From Clostridia bacterium (GTDB lineage Bacteria > Bacillota > Clostridia > Christensenellales > Aristaeellaceae), in contig JAEDKS010000125.1 in the NCBI GenBank assembly GCA_016295665.1, forward strand, positions 1 through 7,232: 7,232 nt of DNA. The letters run 5' to 3'. The notes beneath the pieces were generated by a model. The model searched no databases. It was not told the origin of the DNA and was given only the letters and a program-made list of their open reading frames with translations. Shown piece after piece: positions 1-6,219 of the stretch. Position numbers and translations under genes: made by a program. Numbering within the stretch: position 1 is the stretch's first letter; every line of letters begins with the position of its first letter.

Positions 1-146
1 CCTCCGCGCTGGGGGAGATCATCGAGGTGGTGCCCGTGATGGTGCACCGCTTCCGTCTGGGGGACGTGTCCCTGACCGCCCGCATCTGCCTGACCGTGGG
101 CAAGGGGCTGGGCGCCATCGTGGCGTGCCTCGTGTTCACCCTGTAG
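1..146 (+). CDS. spoVAB: Stage V sporulation protein AB, C-terminal fragment
   Basis: This is the last 47 codons of a gene that begins before the window; full codons start at position 3 and the stop is TAG at 144-146. The visible end reads ALGEIIEVVPVMVHRFRLGD, then a hydrophobic segment ending GKGLGAIVACLVFTL. An E-V-x-P-V-x-x-x-R motif followed by a GK-containing terminal membrane helix resembles the C-terminus of SpoVAB, a small integral membrane protein of the spore dipicolinic acid (DPA) transport complex. Its position directly before spoVAC, spoVAD and spoVAE matches the known spoVA gene order and is the strongest support. Only a fragment is visible, so the identification rests on short similarity plus context. 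Confidence 0.72.
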   Translation, partial: SALGEIIEVVPVMVHRFRLGDVSLTARICLTVGKGLGAIVACLVFTL

Positions 147-179
147 CTCATTCATTCTTCCCGAAAGGATGCTGATTCC

Positions 180-314
180 ATGCCGAACGAGCGCTTCATC
201 ACCTACACCTACACCCTGCTCCGTCAGCCGGTGCCGGGCAACCGGGAGATCCGCTTCCGTCCCGCCCGCGCCGCGGGCACATCACGACCCCGGGAGGCGA
301 AAATCCATGTCTGA
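180..314 (+). CDS. Small 44-codon ORF between spoVAB and spoVAC (uncertain)
   Basis: An ATG at 180 opens a 44-codon frame ending at TGA 312-314, which overlaps the spoVAC start by 8 bases. An AAAGGA sequence at 164-169 lies 10 bases upstream and could be a ribosome binding site. The first 33 codons (starting MPNERFITYTYTLLRQPVPG) have G or C in nearly every third position, like the real genes here; the bias breaks at aca-tca-cga, where the spoVAC leader begins. I do not recognise the product. It is basic, has no clear membrane segment, and is not part of the standard spoVA operon. It could be a genuine small gene coupled to spoVAC, the remnant of a frameshifted longer gene, or chance. Confidence 0.3.
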   Translation: MPNERFITYTYTLLRQPVPGNREIRFRPARAAGTSRPREAKIHV

Positions 315-783
315 GAAGCAATCCCCTTCCTCCTCCGCCCATCAGGCGCAGCTGGAGCGCTACCGGCAGCTGGTGGACAGACTGTCGCCCAAATCGAAGC
401 TGGGGCAGGGCGTTTTCCGCGCTTTCTGGGTCGGCGGGGCCATCTGCTGTCTGGGGCAGGCGCTGCTGGAGCTGGGCCGGGGCCCCCTGGGTATGACCAA
501 CACCGCCGCCTCCACCTTCTGCTCCACCGTGCTGGTGGCGCTGACCGCGCTGCTGACGGGGCTGGGCGTGTTCGACAAAATCGGGCAGTACGCCGGAGCG
601 GGGGCCTTCGTGCCGATCTCCGGCTTTGCCAACGCCATGGTCTCCCCCGCCATGGAGTTCCGCCGGGAGGGTCTCGTGCTGGGACTGGGCGGCAAGCTGT
701 TCACCATCGCGGGGCCCGTTCTGGTCTGGGGCATCTCCGCGTCGGTGATCGTGGGGGTGCTCTACGCCCTTTTCCCCTGGTAA
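307..783 (+). CDS. spoVAC: Stage V sporulation protein AC
   Basis: This 158-residue membrane protein belongs to the SpoVAC/SpoVAE family and is close to the usual family length of about 150. Known role: SpoVAC sits in the inner spore membrane, helps move Ca-DPA in sporulation and germination, and has been reported to act as a mechanosensitive channel. The N-terminus (about 1-35) is polar. Hydrophobic segments follow near 36-58, 68-88, 93-115 and 127-156. Family signatures are FWVGGAICCLGQ (40-51) and YAGAGAFVPISGFANAM (95-111). The ATG at 307 is chosen because GGGAGG at 292-297 lies 9 bases upstream; the frame stays open back to 169, but that extension does not resemble SpoVAC. It is the second recognised spoVA gene here, followed 32 bases later by spoVAD. 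Expression in the forespore (SigG) is expected from the family; its promoter would lie upstream of the window. Confidence 0.95.
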   Translation: MSEKQSPSSSAHQAQLERYRQLVDRLSPKSKLGQGVFRAFWVGGAICCLGQALLELGRGPLGMTNTAASTFCSTVLVALTALLTGLGVFDKIGQYAGAGAFVPISGFANAMVSPAMEFRREGLVLGLGGKLFTIAGPVLVWGISASVIVGVLYALFPW

Positions 784-815
784 GGGGGCACAGAACCGGA
801 AGGAGCTGACGAAAC

Positions 816-1817
816 GTGTCAACCATTGAGCTGCGCACCCGGCCCGCCATCATCGCCGGTGCCGCCATCGCGGGCAGGAAGGAGGGCGAGGGCCCTCTGG
901 GCGCCTTCTACGACGCCGTGATCGAGGATGATCTCTTTGGCGAGGACAGCTGGGAGAAGGCGGAGAGCCGCTTCTACCTCACCGCCTGTGAGACCTGCCT
1001 GCGGAAGGCGGGCATCCCGTCCCCCGACGTGCTGCTGGGCGGCGACCTGCTCAACCAGATCATGTCCGCCTCCCTGGCGGCCCGGTCGCTGAAGGTGCCG
1101 TTTCTGGGGCTCTACGGCGCCTGCTCCACCATGGCGGAGAGCCTCGCCATCGGCGCCATGCTGGTGGACGGGGGCCACATGACCACCGCCCTGTGCGCGG
1201 CCTCGAGCCACTTCTGCTCCGCGGAGCGGCAGTACCGCTTCCCGCTGGAGTACGGCAGTCAGCGCACCCCCACCGCCCAGTGGACGGTCACGGGCGCCGG
1301 CGCCACCTGCGTGTCCGCGCTGCAGTCCCCGCATACCATCGCCCGGGTGACCCACGTCACCGTGGGGCAGGTGGTGGACATGGGCATCTCCGACGCCAAC
1401 AACATGGGTGCCGCCATGGCCCCCGCCGCCGCCTCCACCCTGACCCGGCACTTCACGGACACCGGACGCACCGCCTCGGACTACGACCTCATCATCACCG
1501 GCGACCTGGGCCAGGTGGGTCACGACGTGCTGCTGCAGCTGATGGCGGAGCGCGGCAAGCCGCTGGACGCGGCGAAGTATGTGGACTGCGGGCTGCTGGT
1601 GTTCGGCCCTGAGCAGGACGTGCACGCCGGCGGCAGCGGCTGCGGCTGCTCCGCCATCACCCTGAACGGCTACATCTGGAACCAGTTCCGCAAGGGTGCG
1701 CTGCGCCGGGTGCTGTTCATGGCGACGGGCGCGCTCCTGTCCACCACCTCCAGCCAGCAGGGCGAGACCATCCCCGGCGTCGCGCACGCGGTCGCCATTG
1801 AAAACGACGCGCCCTGA
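816..1817 (+). CDS. spoVAD: Stage V sporulation protein AD
   Basis: This 333-residue soluble protein has a thiolase/ketoacyl-synthase-like fold and is close to the family length of about 338. Known role: SpoVAD binds dipicolinic acid on the surface of the inner spore membrane and works with SpoVAC and other SpoVA proteins in DPA uptake and release. Visible motifs are the start region RPAIIAGAAIAG (9-20), GLYGACSTMAESLAIGAML (98-116) with Cys103 at the position of the thiolase-type cysteine, SSHFCSAERQYRFPLEYG (130-147), DYDLIITGDLGQVG (222-235), and a glycine/cysteine-rich AGGSGCGCSA (271-280). The start is GTG at 816: AAGGAG at 800-805 is correctly spaced and the protein then begins MSTIELRTRPA, as expected for the family. 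It lies between spoVAC and spoVAE with gaps of 32 and 28 bases, so co-transcription is very likely. Confidence 0.96.
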   Translation: MSTIELRTRPAIIAGAAIAGRKEGEGPLGAFYDAVIEDDLFGEDSWEKAESRFYLTACETCLRKAGIPSPDVLLGGDLLNQIMSASLAARSLKVPFLGLYGACSTMAESLAIGAMLVDGGHMTTALCAASSHFCSAERQYRFPLEYGSQRTPTAQWTVTGAGATCVSALQSPHTIARVTHVTVGQVVDMGISDANNMGAAMAPAAASTLTRHFTDTGRTASDYDLIITGDLGQVGHDVLLQLMAERGKPLDAAKYVDCGLLVFGPEQDVHAGGSGCGCSAITLNGYIWNQFRKGALRRVLFMATGALLSTTSSQQGETIPGVAHAVAIENDAP

Positions 1818-1845
1818 GGCGCGCCGTGATGCAAGGAGGCAGCAT

Positions 1846-2208
1846 ATGTTCTGGAGCTTCGTAAAGGCTTTTCTGGTCGGCGGCGCCATCTGCGCCATCG
1901 GCGAGGTGCTCGTGCTGAAAACCAGGCTGACCCCCGCGCGCATTCTGGTGGGCTGCATCGTGCTGGGCGTCATCCTGAGCGCCGTGGGGCTGTACGGCCC
2001 CCTGGCAGACTTCGCCGGCGCCGGTGCCACGGTGCCCCTGACGGGCTTCGGTCACGCGCTGGTCACCGGCGTGAAGCGCGCCGTGGACGAAATCGGCTTC
2101 ATGGGCGCCTTCACCGGCGGCCTGACCTCCACCGCCGCCGGCATCGCCGCCGCCGTGTTCTTCGGCACCATGATGGCCCTGCTGTTCAAGCCCCGGGGGA
2201 AGGAGTAG
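1846..2208 (+). CDS. spoVAE: Stage V sporulation protein AE (SpoVAEb type)
   Basis: This 120-residue integral membrane protein is close to the family length of about 116. Known role: a component of the spore inner-membrane DPA transport complex. Hydrophobic segments lie near 5-25, 31-52, 55-75 and 88-114. It shares with SpoVAC the motif FLVGGAICAIGEVL (9-22; FWVGGAICCLGQ in SpoVAC) and FAGAGATVPLTGFGHAL (56-72; YAGAGAFVPISGFANAM in SpoVAC), marking the two as paralogues. The ATG at 1846 is fixed by a strong AAGGAGG at 1833-1839, six bases upstream; the frame is open back to 1696 but that part overlaps spoVAD in another frame. It is the last spoVA gene here; no spoVAF-like gene follows, and the next gene runs in the opposite direction. 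Confidence 0.95.
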   Translation: MFWSFVKAFLVGGAICAIGEVLVLKTRLTPARILVGCIVLGVILSAVGLYGPLADFAGAGATVPLTGFGHALVTGVKRAVDEIGFMGAFTGGLTSTAAGIAAAVFFGTMMALLFKPRGKE

Positions 2209-2216
2209 GGCGTGGA

Positions 2217-2239
2217 AGGCTCCGGGGTTCTCCCGGCCT
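2217..2239. terminator. Weak hairpin between convergent spoVAE and vanW
   Basis: CCGGG and CCCGG arms pair around a five-base loop (GTTCT), with outer AGG/CCT pairs across a small bulge. The hairpin lies inside the 37-bp gap between the convergent genes spoVAE and vanW, where a bidirectional terminator would be expected. Neither strand has a U-tract after the stem, so it does not meet the usual intrinsic-terminator pattern. Confidence 0.25.
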
Positions 2240-2245
2240 CCCCCC

Positions 2246-3865
2246 TCAGTTCCACTCCACCGTTTTCTGGTACGCCTTGTAGGTGGAGGTGCAGAGCAGC
2301 TCGCGCTTGATTTCCTTGCCGTTCTGGTACCACACCTGATACGTTTCCCACACGCTGCCGTCGCGGGCGTTGACGGTCACCTGCCGGGTGCCGGCGGGGA
2401 GGCTGGTGTTCTGAACCTCCTTGGTCTCCTTGGGGGCCTTGAGGGTCTGAATGCACTTGCTCTCCAGGTCGATGGTGATGCCGTCGCCCAGGCTCATGCC
2501 GTAAATTTCCACGGTGACCTTCCTGTTTTCATACCAGGCCACGATGTAGATGGGCCAGTTCGTGTCGTTTCGGAACTGGAAGTCCAGATTGGGCCAGTTG
2601 ACGGTGGCGTCCATGCCCTCGCTGACGTAGCTGGAGGGCCAGGCGTGGGGGCTGCGGGACACGATCTCCAGATCGGCCCGGGCCACGGCGTTGAACAGCG
2701 TGGAGCTGGTCTGACAGACGCCGCCGCCCACCTCGGGTCGGGTCGCGCCGCCGGAGATGGCGTTGGCTTCCCTGTAGCCCTTGGCGGAGGTTCGCTCGCC
2801 GGTGGCGCGGTTGAAGGAGAAGGTCTCGCCGGGATTCACCACGTAGCCGTTGATGGCGGCGGCGGAGAGCTGGATGTTGGTGTTCCGGTTCGCGTTGGAG
2901 GTGGTGGAGGTGGTATAGGAGGAGATGCGCCGGAAGCTGTTCATCAGCTCGGATTTGGTCACCGCCGCGATGACGGTCACGGCGGTCATCTCCACGGTGC
3001 CCACCTCCACCCCCGCGTCCAGCAGGGCCATGACCTGCTCATAGAGCTCATCGGCGGAGAGGTAGACGCCGTTTCTGTCCTCGGAGAAGGAGAAGGTGCG
3101 GCTGCCCACGTCAAAGGCCACCACATCGGCGCTGACGGCGGGCACGTTGACCTGCGCGGCAATCTGGTCGGTGAGGGAGCGCACGGCCTGCGGGTCGTAG
3201 GACAGGGATGTGGTGAAGGCCACGGGATGCTCCGCCAGGGCCTGCGCATCATTCCAGCGCTCCTGCAGCGGGGTGACCCGGCTGAGGCGGATGGCGGTGG
3301 TGTTCTGCCGGCCAAAGGCCCACGCCTTGCGGAGCATTTCGTCCAGATTGCGGGTCATGGGCACCATGCCGGAGTCGATGACCCAGCTGGTGCCGTCGAT
3401 ACGAACGGTGACGGAGAAGCTGCCGCCGCCGGCTGCGGGCACCTGCTCCAGCGCGGCGCGGGCCTCCGCCATGGTCATGCCGCCCAGCGCGATGCCGTCC
3501 ACGCTGACGCCGGGGCGGAAGGTGTCGGTATCCATGGCGTTGCGTTTGGCGAGGTACTCGTCATACACCGCCTGGTCGTAGACGAGGATGCTGCCGCCCG
3601 CGAAGGCCAGGGCGGGCACGCCGTCCAGGGCCTGACCCAGCAGCTGGGGCGCGCAGAGCAGGCCCATGCCCGCCAGCAGCGCCAGGCACACCAGGCACAC
3701 GAAGCCCCACAGCACGGGGTGAGTGCCGCGGCGCCGGCGAGGCGGCTGCGGGGGGCGGCTGTCGGTGGCGCGCCCGCGCTCGCGGCGGGGGGTCAGCTGG
3801 TCGAAATCGTCGTAGAAGATGGTGCTCTGGCGGGGCGTATCGTCCCGCTTCGGGGTTGACTCCAT
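2246..3865 (-). CDS. VanW-domain cell-envelope protein with PG-binding-like and G5-like regions
   Basis: The product has 539 residues. It starts with a cytoplasmic stretch of about 48 residues containing PPRRRR (41-46), then one membrane helix (about 50-72), so the rest is probably outside the cell. Residues about 118-295 contain GVSVDGIALGGMTMAEARAAL (119-139), typical of the peptidoglycan-binding-like domain often found before VanW. The VanW domain (about 310-455) shows NPGETFSFNRATG (344-356), the RPEVGGGVCQTSSTLFNA block (376-393) and a WPNLDFQFRNDTNWPIYI region (424-441). The last ~60 residues (GTRQVTVN..., YQVWYQNGKEI) look like a G5-type beta domain. The VanW family is named after a vancomycin-cluster accessory protein; its biochemical role is not settled. 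The start at 3865 is supported by AGGAGG at 3872-3877, six bases upstream. It follows rex by 14 bases, so it is likely transcribed with it. Confidence 0.93.
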   Translation of the reverse strand: MESTPKRDDTPRQSTIFYDDFDQLTPRRERGRATDSRPPQPPRRRRGTHPVLWGFVCLVCLALLAGMGLLCAPQLLGQALDGVPALAFAGGSILVYDQAVYDEYLAKRNAMDTDTFRPGVSVDGIALGGMTMAEARAALEQVPAAGGGSFSVTVRIDGTSWVIDSGMVPMTRNLDEMLRKAWAFGRQNTTAIRLSRVTPLQERWNDAQALAEHPVAFTTSLSYDPQAVRSLTDQIAAQVNVPAVSADVVAFDVGSRTFSFSEDRNGVYLSADELYEQVMALLDAGVEVGTVEMTAVTVIAAVTKSELMNSFRRISSYTTSTTSNANRNTNIQLSAAAINGYVVNPGETFSFNRATGERTSAKGYREANAISGGATRPEVGGGVCQTSSTLFNAVARADLEIVSRSPHAWPSSYVSEGMDATVNWPNLDFQFRNDTNWPIYIVAWYENRKVTVEIYGMSLGDGITIDLESKCIQTLKAPKETKEVQNTSLPAGTRQVTVNARDGSVWETYQVWYQNGKEIKRELLCTSTYKAYQKTVEWN

Positions 3866-3879
3866 GGGTGTCCTCCTGG

Positions 3880-4518
3880 TCAGTGTTCGGTTTCCCCGCG
3901 GTGGGCCATGCGGTAGGACAGAATCTGCAGGCTGTCGCTGAGGTGCACGTTCACCACGATCATATGCTCCGGGTGCGTCAGGTCGGTGGGGGCGAAGTTC
4001 CACACCGCGGTGATGCCGCACAGATCCAGCCGGTTCAGGGTCTCCTGCGCGGCGCGGGCGGGCAGCGCCAGCACGGCGATGTCCACGGGATGCTCCCGCA
4101 GGAAGTCCTCCAGAGCGTCCATGGGCAGCACGGGAACGCCGCACAGCTCCGTGCCCACCTTCTCGGGCGCGATGTCGAACATGGCGACGGTCTCAAAGCC
4201 CTCCCGGGAGAAGGTGGGGTAGCGGGCCACGGCGGTGCCGATGCTGCCGGCGCCCAGAATGATGACGCTGTGCTTCTGCCGCAGCCCCAGGATTTCTCCA
4301 ATGTGCTCCTTCAGCTCGCTGACGTTATAGCCGTAGCCCTGCCGACCGAAGCCGCCGAAGCAGTTGATGTCCTGCCGAATCTGCGAGGAGGTCTGGTGCA
4401 TTCTTTCGCCCAGCTCCTGGGAGGAGATCTGTGTGACCCCCGCCGCCTCCAGCTCGCGCAGATGGCGATAGTAGCCCGGCAGGCGGCGAATCACCGCCTC
4501 TGAAACATGGCCAGCCAT
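3880..4518 (-). CDS. rex: Redox-sensing transcriptional repressor Rex
   Basis: This 212-residue protein matches the usual Rex length (about 210). Rex is a cytoplasmic dimer that binds operators when NAD+ is high and lets go when NADH rises, controlling fermentation and energy genes. The N-terminal winged-helix domain (about 1-80) has RRLPGYYRHL (11-20) and SSQELGERMHQTSSQIRQD (32-50), then FGGFGRQGYGYNV (54-66), all characteristic of Rex. The Rossmann domain carries ILGAGSIGTAVARY (87-100) with the GxGxxG NAD(H) motif and FDIAPEKVG (114-122), and the C-terminal VWNFAPTDL (172-180). Start: ATG at 4518 with AGGAGG at 4527-4532, eight bases upstream. It is first in a two-gene unit with vanW. A TGTAACAA stretch upstream resembles one half of a Rex site, but I found no full inverted repeat, so autoregulation is unproven. 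Confidence 0.96.
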   Translation of the reverse strand: MAGHVSEAVIRRLPGYYRHLRELEAAGVTQISSQELGERMHQTSSQIRQDINCFGGFGRQGYGYNVSELKEHIGEILGLRQKHSVIILGAGSIGTAVARYPTFSREGFETVAMFDIAPEKVGTELCGVPVLPMDALEDFLREHPVDIAVLALPARAAQETLNRLDLCGITAVWNFAPTDLTHPEHMIVVNVHLSDSLQILSYRMAHRGETEH

Positions 4519-4551
4519 TTCCTGTCCCTCCTGTGTTGGTCAGATAGAATC

Positions 4552-4580
4552 ATGATAGCACACTTTGACAAAACCCGCAA
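4552..4580 (-). promoter_or_regulatory. Candidate promoter for rex-vanW
   Basis: On the minus strand TTGCGG (4575-4580) and TATCAT (4552-4557) are separated by exactly 17 bases. A TG dinucleotide one base before the -10 gives an extended -10 element (TGCTATCAT). The -35 match is poor and the -10 is good. An alternative -35, TTGTCA at 4566-4571, lacks a good -10 at proper spacing. The region is visibly more AT-rich than the flanking genes. A terminator for the upstream gene lies just before it, so rex needs its own promoter here. Confidence 0.55.
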
Positions 4581-4619
4581 CTTTTTGTTACAGGAAAATT
4601 TCCGCCGCCGAGCCACGGC

Positions 4620-4641
4620 AAAAGGCCGGCAGCCCGCCGGC
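4620..4641 (-). terminator. Intrinsic terminator after the serine acetyltransferase gene
   Basis: On the minus strand GCCGGC, a five-base loop GGGCT, and a second GCCGGC form a six-pair all-G/C stem, followed after one C by TTTT. It begins 17 bases after the stop codon of the acetyltransferase gene and precedes the rex promoter. The U-tract is short (four), so termination may be incomplete. Confidence 0.65.
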
Positions 4642-4658
4642 ACGACCCTTGCCCGGAA

Positions 4659-5603
4659 CTACAGGTTGCAGAACCACTCGCTGTCGCAATCGGGCGCACT
4701 CTCACGAACGGAGGCCACCGTGCCGCCCTTGAACACCAGCTCCTGATTGCGGACGCTGACCCGGGTGTCCGGGGCGATGGAGTGGGTGATGAACACGTTG
4801 GAGCCGATGACCGCGCCCCGCCCGATGACGGTCTCCCCGCCGAGAATGGAGGCGCCGGCGTAGATGGTCACATTGTCCTCGATGGTGGGGTGGCGGCGCT
4901 TGCCCCGCAGGCTCTGCCCGCCCCGGGTGGAAAGCGCGCCGAGGGTCACGCCCTGATACAGCTTCACCCGGTCGCCGATGACGGTGGTCTCGCCCACTAC
5001 GATGCCGGTGCCGTGGTCGATGAAGAAGTAGCGCCCGATGGAGGCGCCGGGGTGGATGTCGATGCCGGTGAGGCTGTGAGCGTGCTCGGTCATGATGCGC
5101 GGAATCAGCGGCACCCCCAGCGTCCACAGGGCGTGGGCCAGCCGATTCACGGTGATGGCGTACAGCCCGGGATAGGCGATGATGATCTCGTCGAGGCTGT
5201 AGGCCGCCGGATCGCCGTCAAAGGCCGCCTCCAGGTCGGTTTCGGTCAGCGCCCGGATCTCCGGCAGACGCTCCAGGAAGGCCAGCGTCCGCTCCTCGGC
5301 CTCGGCCTGCACACCCTCCGCCTCCCAGCCGCCCAGCGCGATGGCGATCTGCTCCCGGAGCAGACAGGCGGTGTCCTCCATGAGCGCGGTGATGGCGGTG
5401 CGGTGGTCGCAGGTGCGCAGCACCCGATCCCGGAAGTACCCGGGCAGCACCAGCCGCCGCAGCTTTTCGATCATCTCAACAATGGCGTCCCGGTCGGGCT
5501 GACGGAAGGGCTCGATCCGGTCGATGGGTCTCCCCTGCTGATAATCCGCCAGCAGCGCCGCCGTCACCTGCGGCAGGCGCTCCCTCAGCCGCTCGTCAGC
5601 CAT
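4659..5603 (-). CDS. epsC: Serine O-acetyltransferase, EpsC type (long CysE-like form)
   Basis: The 314-residue enzyme transfers acetyl from acetyl-CoA to L-serine, giving O-acetylserine, the first step of cysteine synthesis. Residues about 1-165 are the helical N-terminal part, longer than in E. coli CysE-type enzymes of about 270 residues, which points to the EpsC group. Residues about 170-290 form a left-handed beta helix of hexapeptide repeats: TEHAHSLTGIDIHPGASIG (172-190), FFIDHGTGIVVGETTVIG (193-210) and KLYQGVTLGA (214-223). Asp182 (IDIHP) and His197 (DHG) correspond to the catalytic Asp/His pair of CysE. GKRRHPTIEDNVTIYAGASILGG (234-256) continues the helix. The ATG at 5603 overlaps the end of the Rrf2 gene by eight bases, and GGAGG at 5613-5617 lies nine bases upstream inside that gene. 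The overlap indicates translational coupling. A terminator follows. The symbol cysE is also used for such genes. Confidence 0.94.
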   Translation of the reverse strand: MADERLRERLPQVTAALLADYQQGRPIDRIEPFRQPDRDAIVEMIEKLRRLVLPGYFRDRVLRTCDHRTAITALMEDTACLLREQIAIALGGWEAEGVQAEAEERTLAFLERLPEIRALTETDLEAAFDGDPAAYSLDEIIIAYPGLYAITVNRLAHALWTLGVPLIPRIMTEHAHSLTGIDIHPGASIGRYFFIDHGTGIVVGETTVIGDRVKLYQGVTLGALSTRGGQSLRGKRRHPTIEDNVTIYAGASILGGETVIGRGAVIGSNVFITHSIAPDTRVSVRNQELVFKGGTVASVRESAPDCDSEWFCNL

Positions 5604-6159
5604 GCGCGCCGTCCTCCGCGTCGTCCGGATCATCCTCCGGGTCGTCGCCCGGATCATCATCCTCGGGGCCGAAGGGACAGGCCGCCGGCAGCGCATCCTC
5701 CAGCCCCACCGCCACGCCCGCCAGCTGTGCAGCCTGACGCCGGGCCTGCTGCCTGACCAGAATGTCCTCCAGCGTATAGCTGTCGAGGAAGTGGTTGACC
5801 AGCTCGTCAAGCTCCTGCCACACGGGCAGGGTGGGACAGACCTGTGCCCGGGGGCAGGGCGGCGCGTCGGGCGCCAGACAGGCGACCGCCGTGGGTCTGC
5901 CCTCGGTCAGCCGCAGCACCTGTCCCACGGTGATCTCGCCGGGCTGCTTCGAGAGCAGGTAACCGCCGTGCTTGCCACGGGAGCCGAACACGAGCCCCGC
6001 CACCGCCAGGTCCCTGAGAATCGCCCCCAGATACTTGCCCGAAATCCCCTGATGACGGGCGATCTCCCGCAGCGGCAGGAAGCCGTCCGGCGCGTCCCGG
6101 TGCTCCGCCAGCTCGACCAGCACCCGGAGCGCGTACCGTCCCTTTGTCGTGACGATCAT
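5596..6159 (-). CDS. Rrf2-family transcriptional regulator with IscR-like cysteines
   Basis: The 187-residue protein has an Rrf2 winged-helix domain: MIVTTKGRYALRVLVELAEH (1-20), LPLREIARHQGISGKYLGAI (29-48) and GLVFGSRGKHGGYLLSK (55-71). Cys94, Cys102 and Cys108 (spacing C-x7-C-x5-C) sit where IscR has its three Fe-S ligands, so cluster binding is plausible but not shown. Most Rrf2 proteins are about 140-165 residues; here the end is extended by about 25 residues into an acidic tail with three DDPx repeats (168-179). The start is ATG 6159 with GGAGGG at 6169-6174, nine bases upstream; an open frame reaching 6213 runs into the promoter and is rejected. The gene overlaps the serine acetyltransferase gene by eight bases. 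Related roles: IscR senses Fe-S status and CymR controls cysteine genes; which one this protein resembles in function cannot be decided from sequence. Confidence 0.92.
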   Translation of the reverse strand: MIVTTKGRYALRVLVELAEHRDAPDGFLPLREIARHQGISGKYLGAILRDLAVAGLVFGSRGKHGGYLLSKQPGEITVGQVLRLTEGRPTAVACLAPDAPPCPRAQVCPTLPVWQELDELVNHFLDSYTLEDILVRQQARRQAAQLAGVAVGLEDALPAACPFGPEDDDPGDDPEDDPDDAEDGAHG

Positions 6160-6199
6160 GGCAACCTTCCCTCCAATCCTTCCGGATCTCAGCCTAATA

Positions 6200-6219
6200 C
6201 GGCTATTATACAACAGCCG
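6200..6219. promoter_or_regulatory. Inverted repeat over the Rrf2 promoter -10, candidate operator
   Basis: CGGCT (6200-6204) and AGCCG (6215-6219) are exact inverted arms around a ten-base centre that holds the TATAAT -10 element. A further AGCC at 6191-6194 pairs with GGCT at 6201-6204, so the half-site occurs three times. A dimeric regulator bound here would block RNA polymerase; the Rrf2 protein itself is the obvious candidate. It does not match an IscR or CymR consensus that I can recall. Confidence 0.4.

Noticed and set aside
169..306. N-terminal extension of SpoVAC from ATG 169
   Set aside because: The added residues are not SpoVAC-like, and the ATG at 307 has a well-placed GGGAGG.
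819..2030. Long minus-strand open frame (403 codons) opposite spoVAD and spoVAE
   Set aside because: It mirrors the GC-rich third-position pattern of the plus-strand genes, is full of Gly/Ala/His/Arg runs, and resembles no family; spoVAD and spoVAE are certain.
2645..3859. Plus-strand open frame (404 codons) opposite vanW
   Set aside because: The product is a Gly/His/Ala-rich low-complexity shadow with no ribosome binding site, and the VanW protein on the other strand has clear domains.
3866..4144. N-terminal extension of the VanW protein into rex
   Set aside because: The stretch overlaps rex in another frame; AGGAGG at 3872-3877 fixes the start at 3865.
4519..4658. Rex operator for autoregulation
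   Set aside because: Only a single TAACAA-like half-site is visible at about 4586-4594; no second inverted half with acceptable spacing was found.
4782..5756. Plus-strand open frame opposite the serine acetyltransferase and Rrf2 genes
   Set aside because: It spans two recognised genes, ends in a Pro/Arg-rich run and has no recognisable domain.
6160..6204. T-box, SAM or other riboswitch before the Rrf2/serine acetyltransferase operon
   Set aside because: The predicted leader is only about 40 bases, too short for a T-box or S-box and without their conserved motifs.
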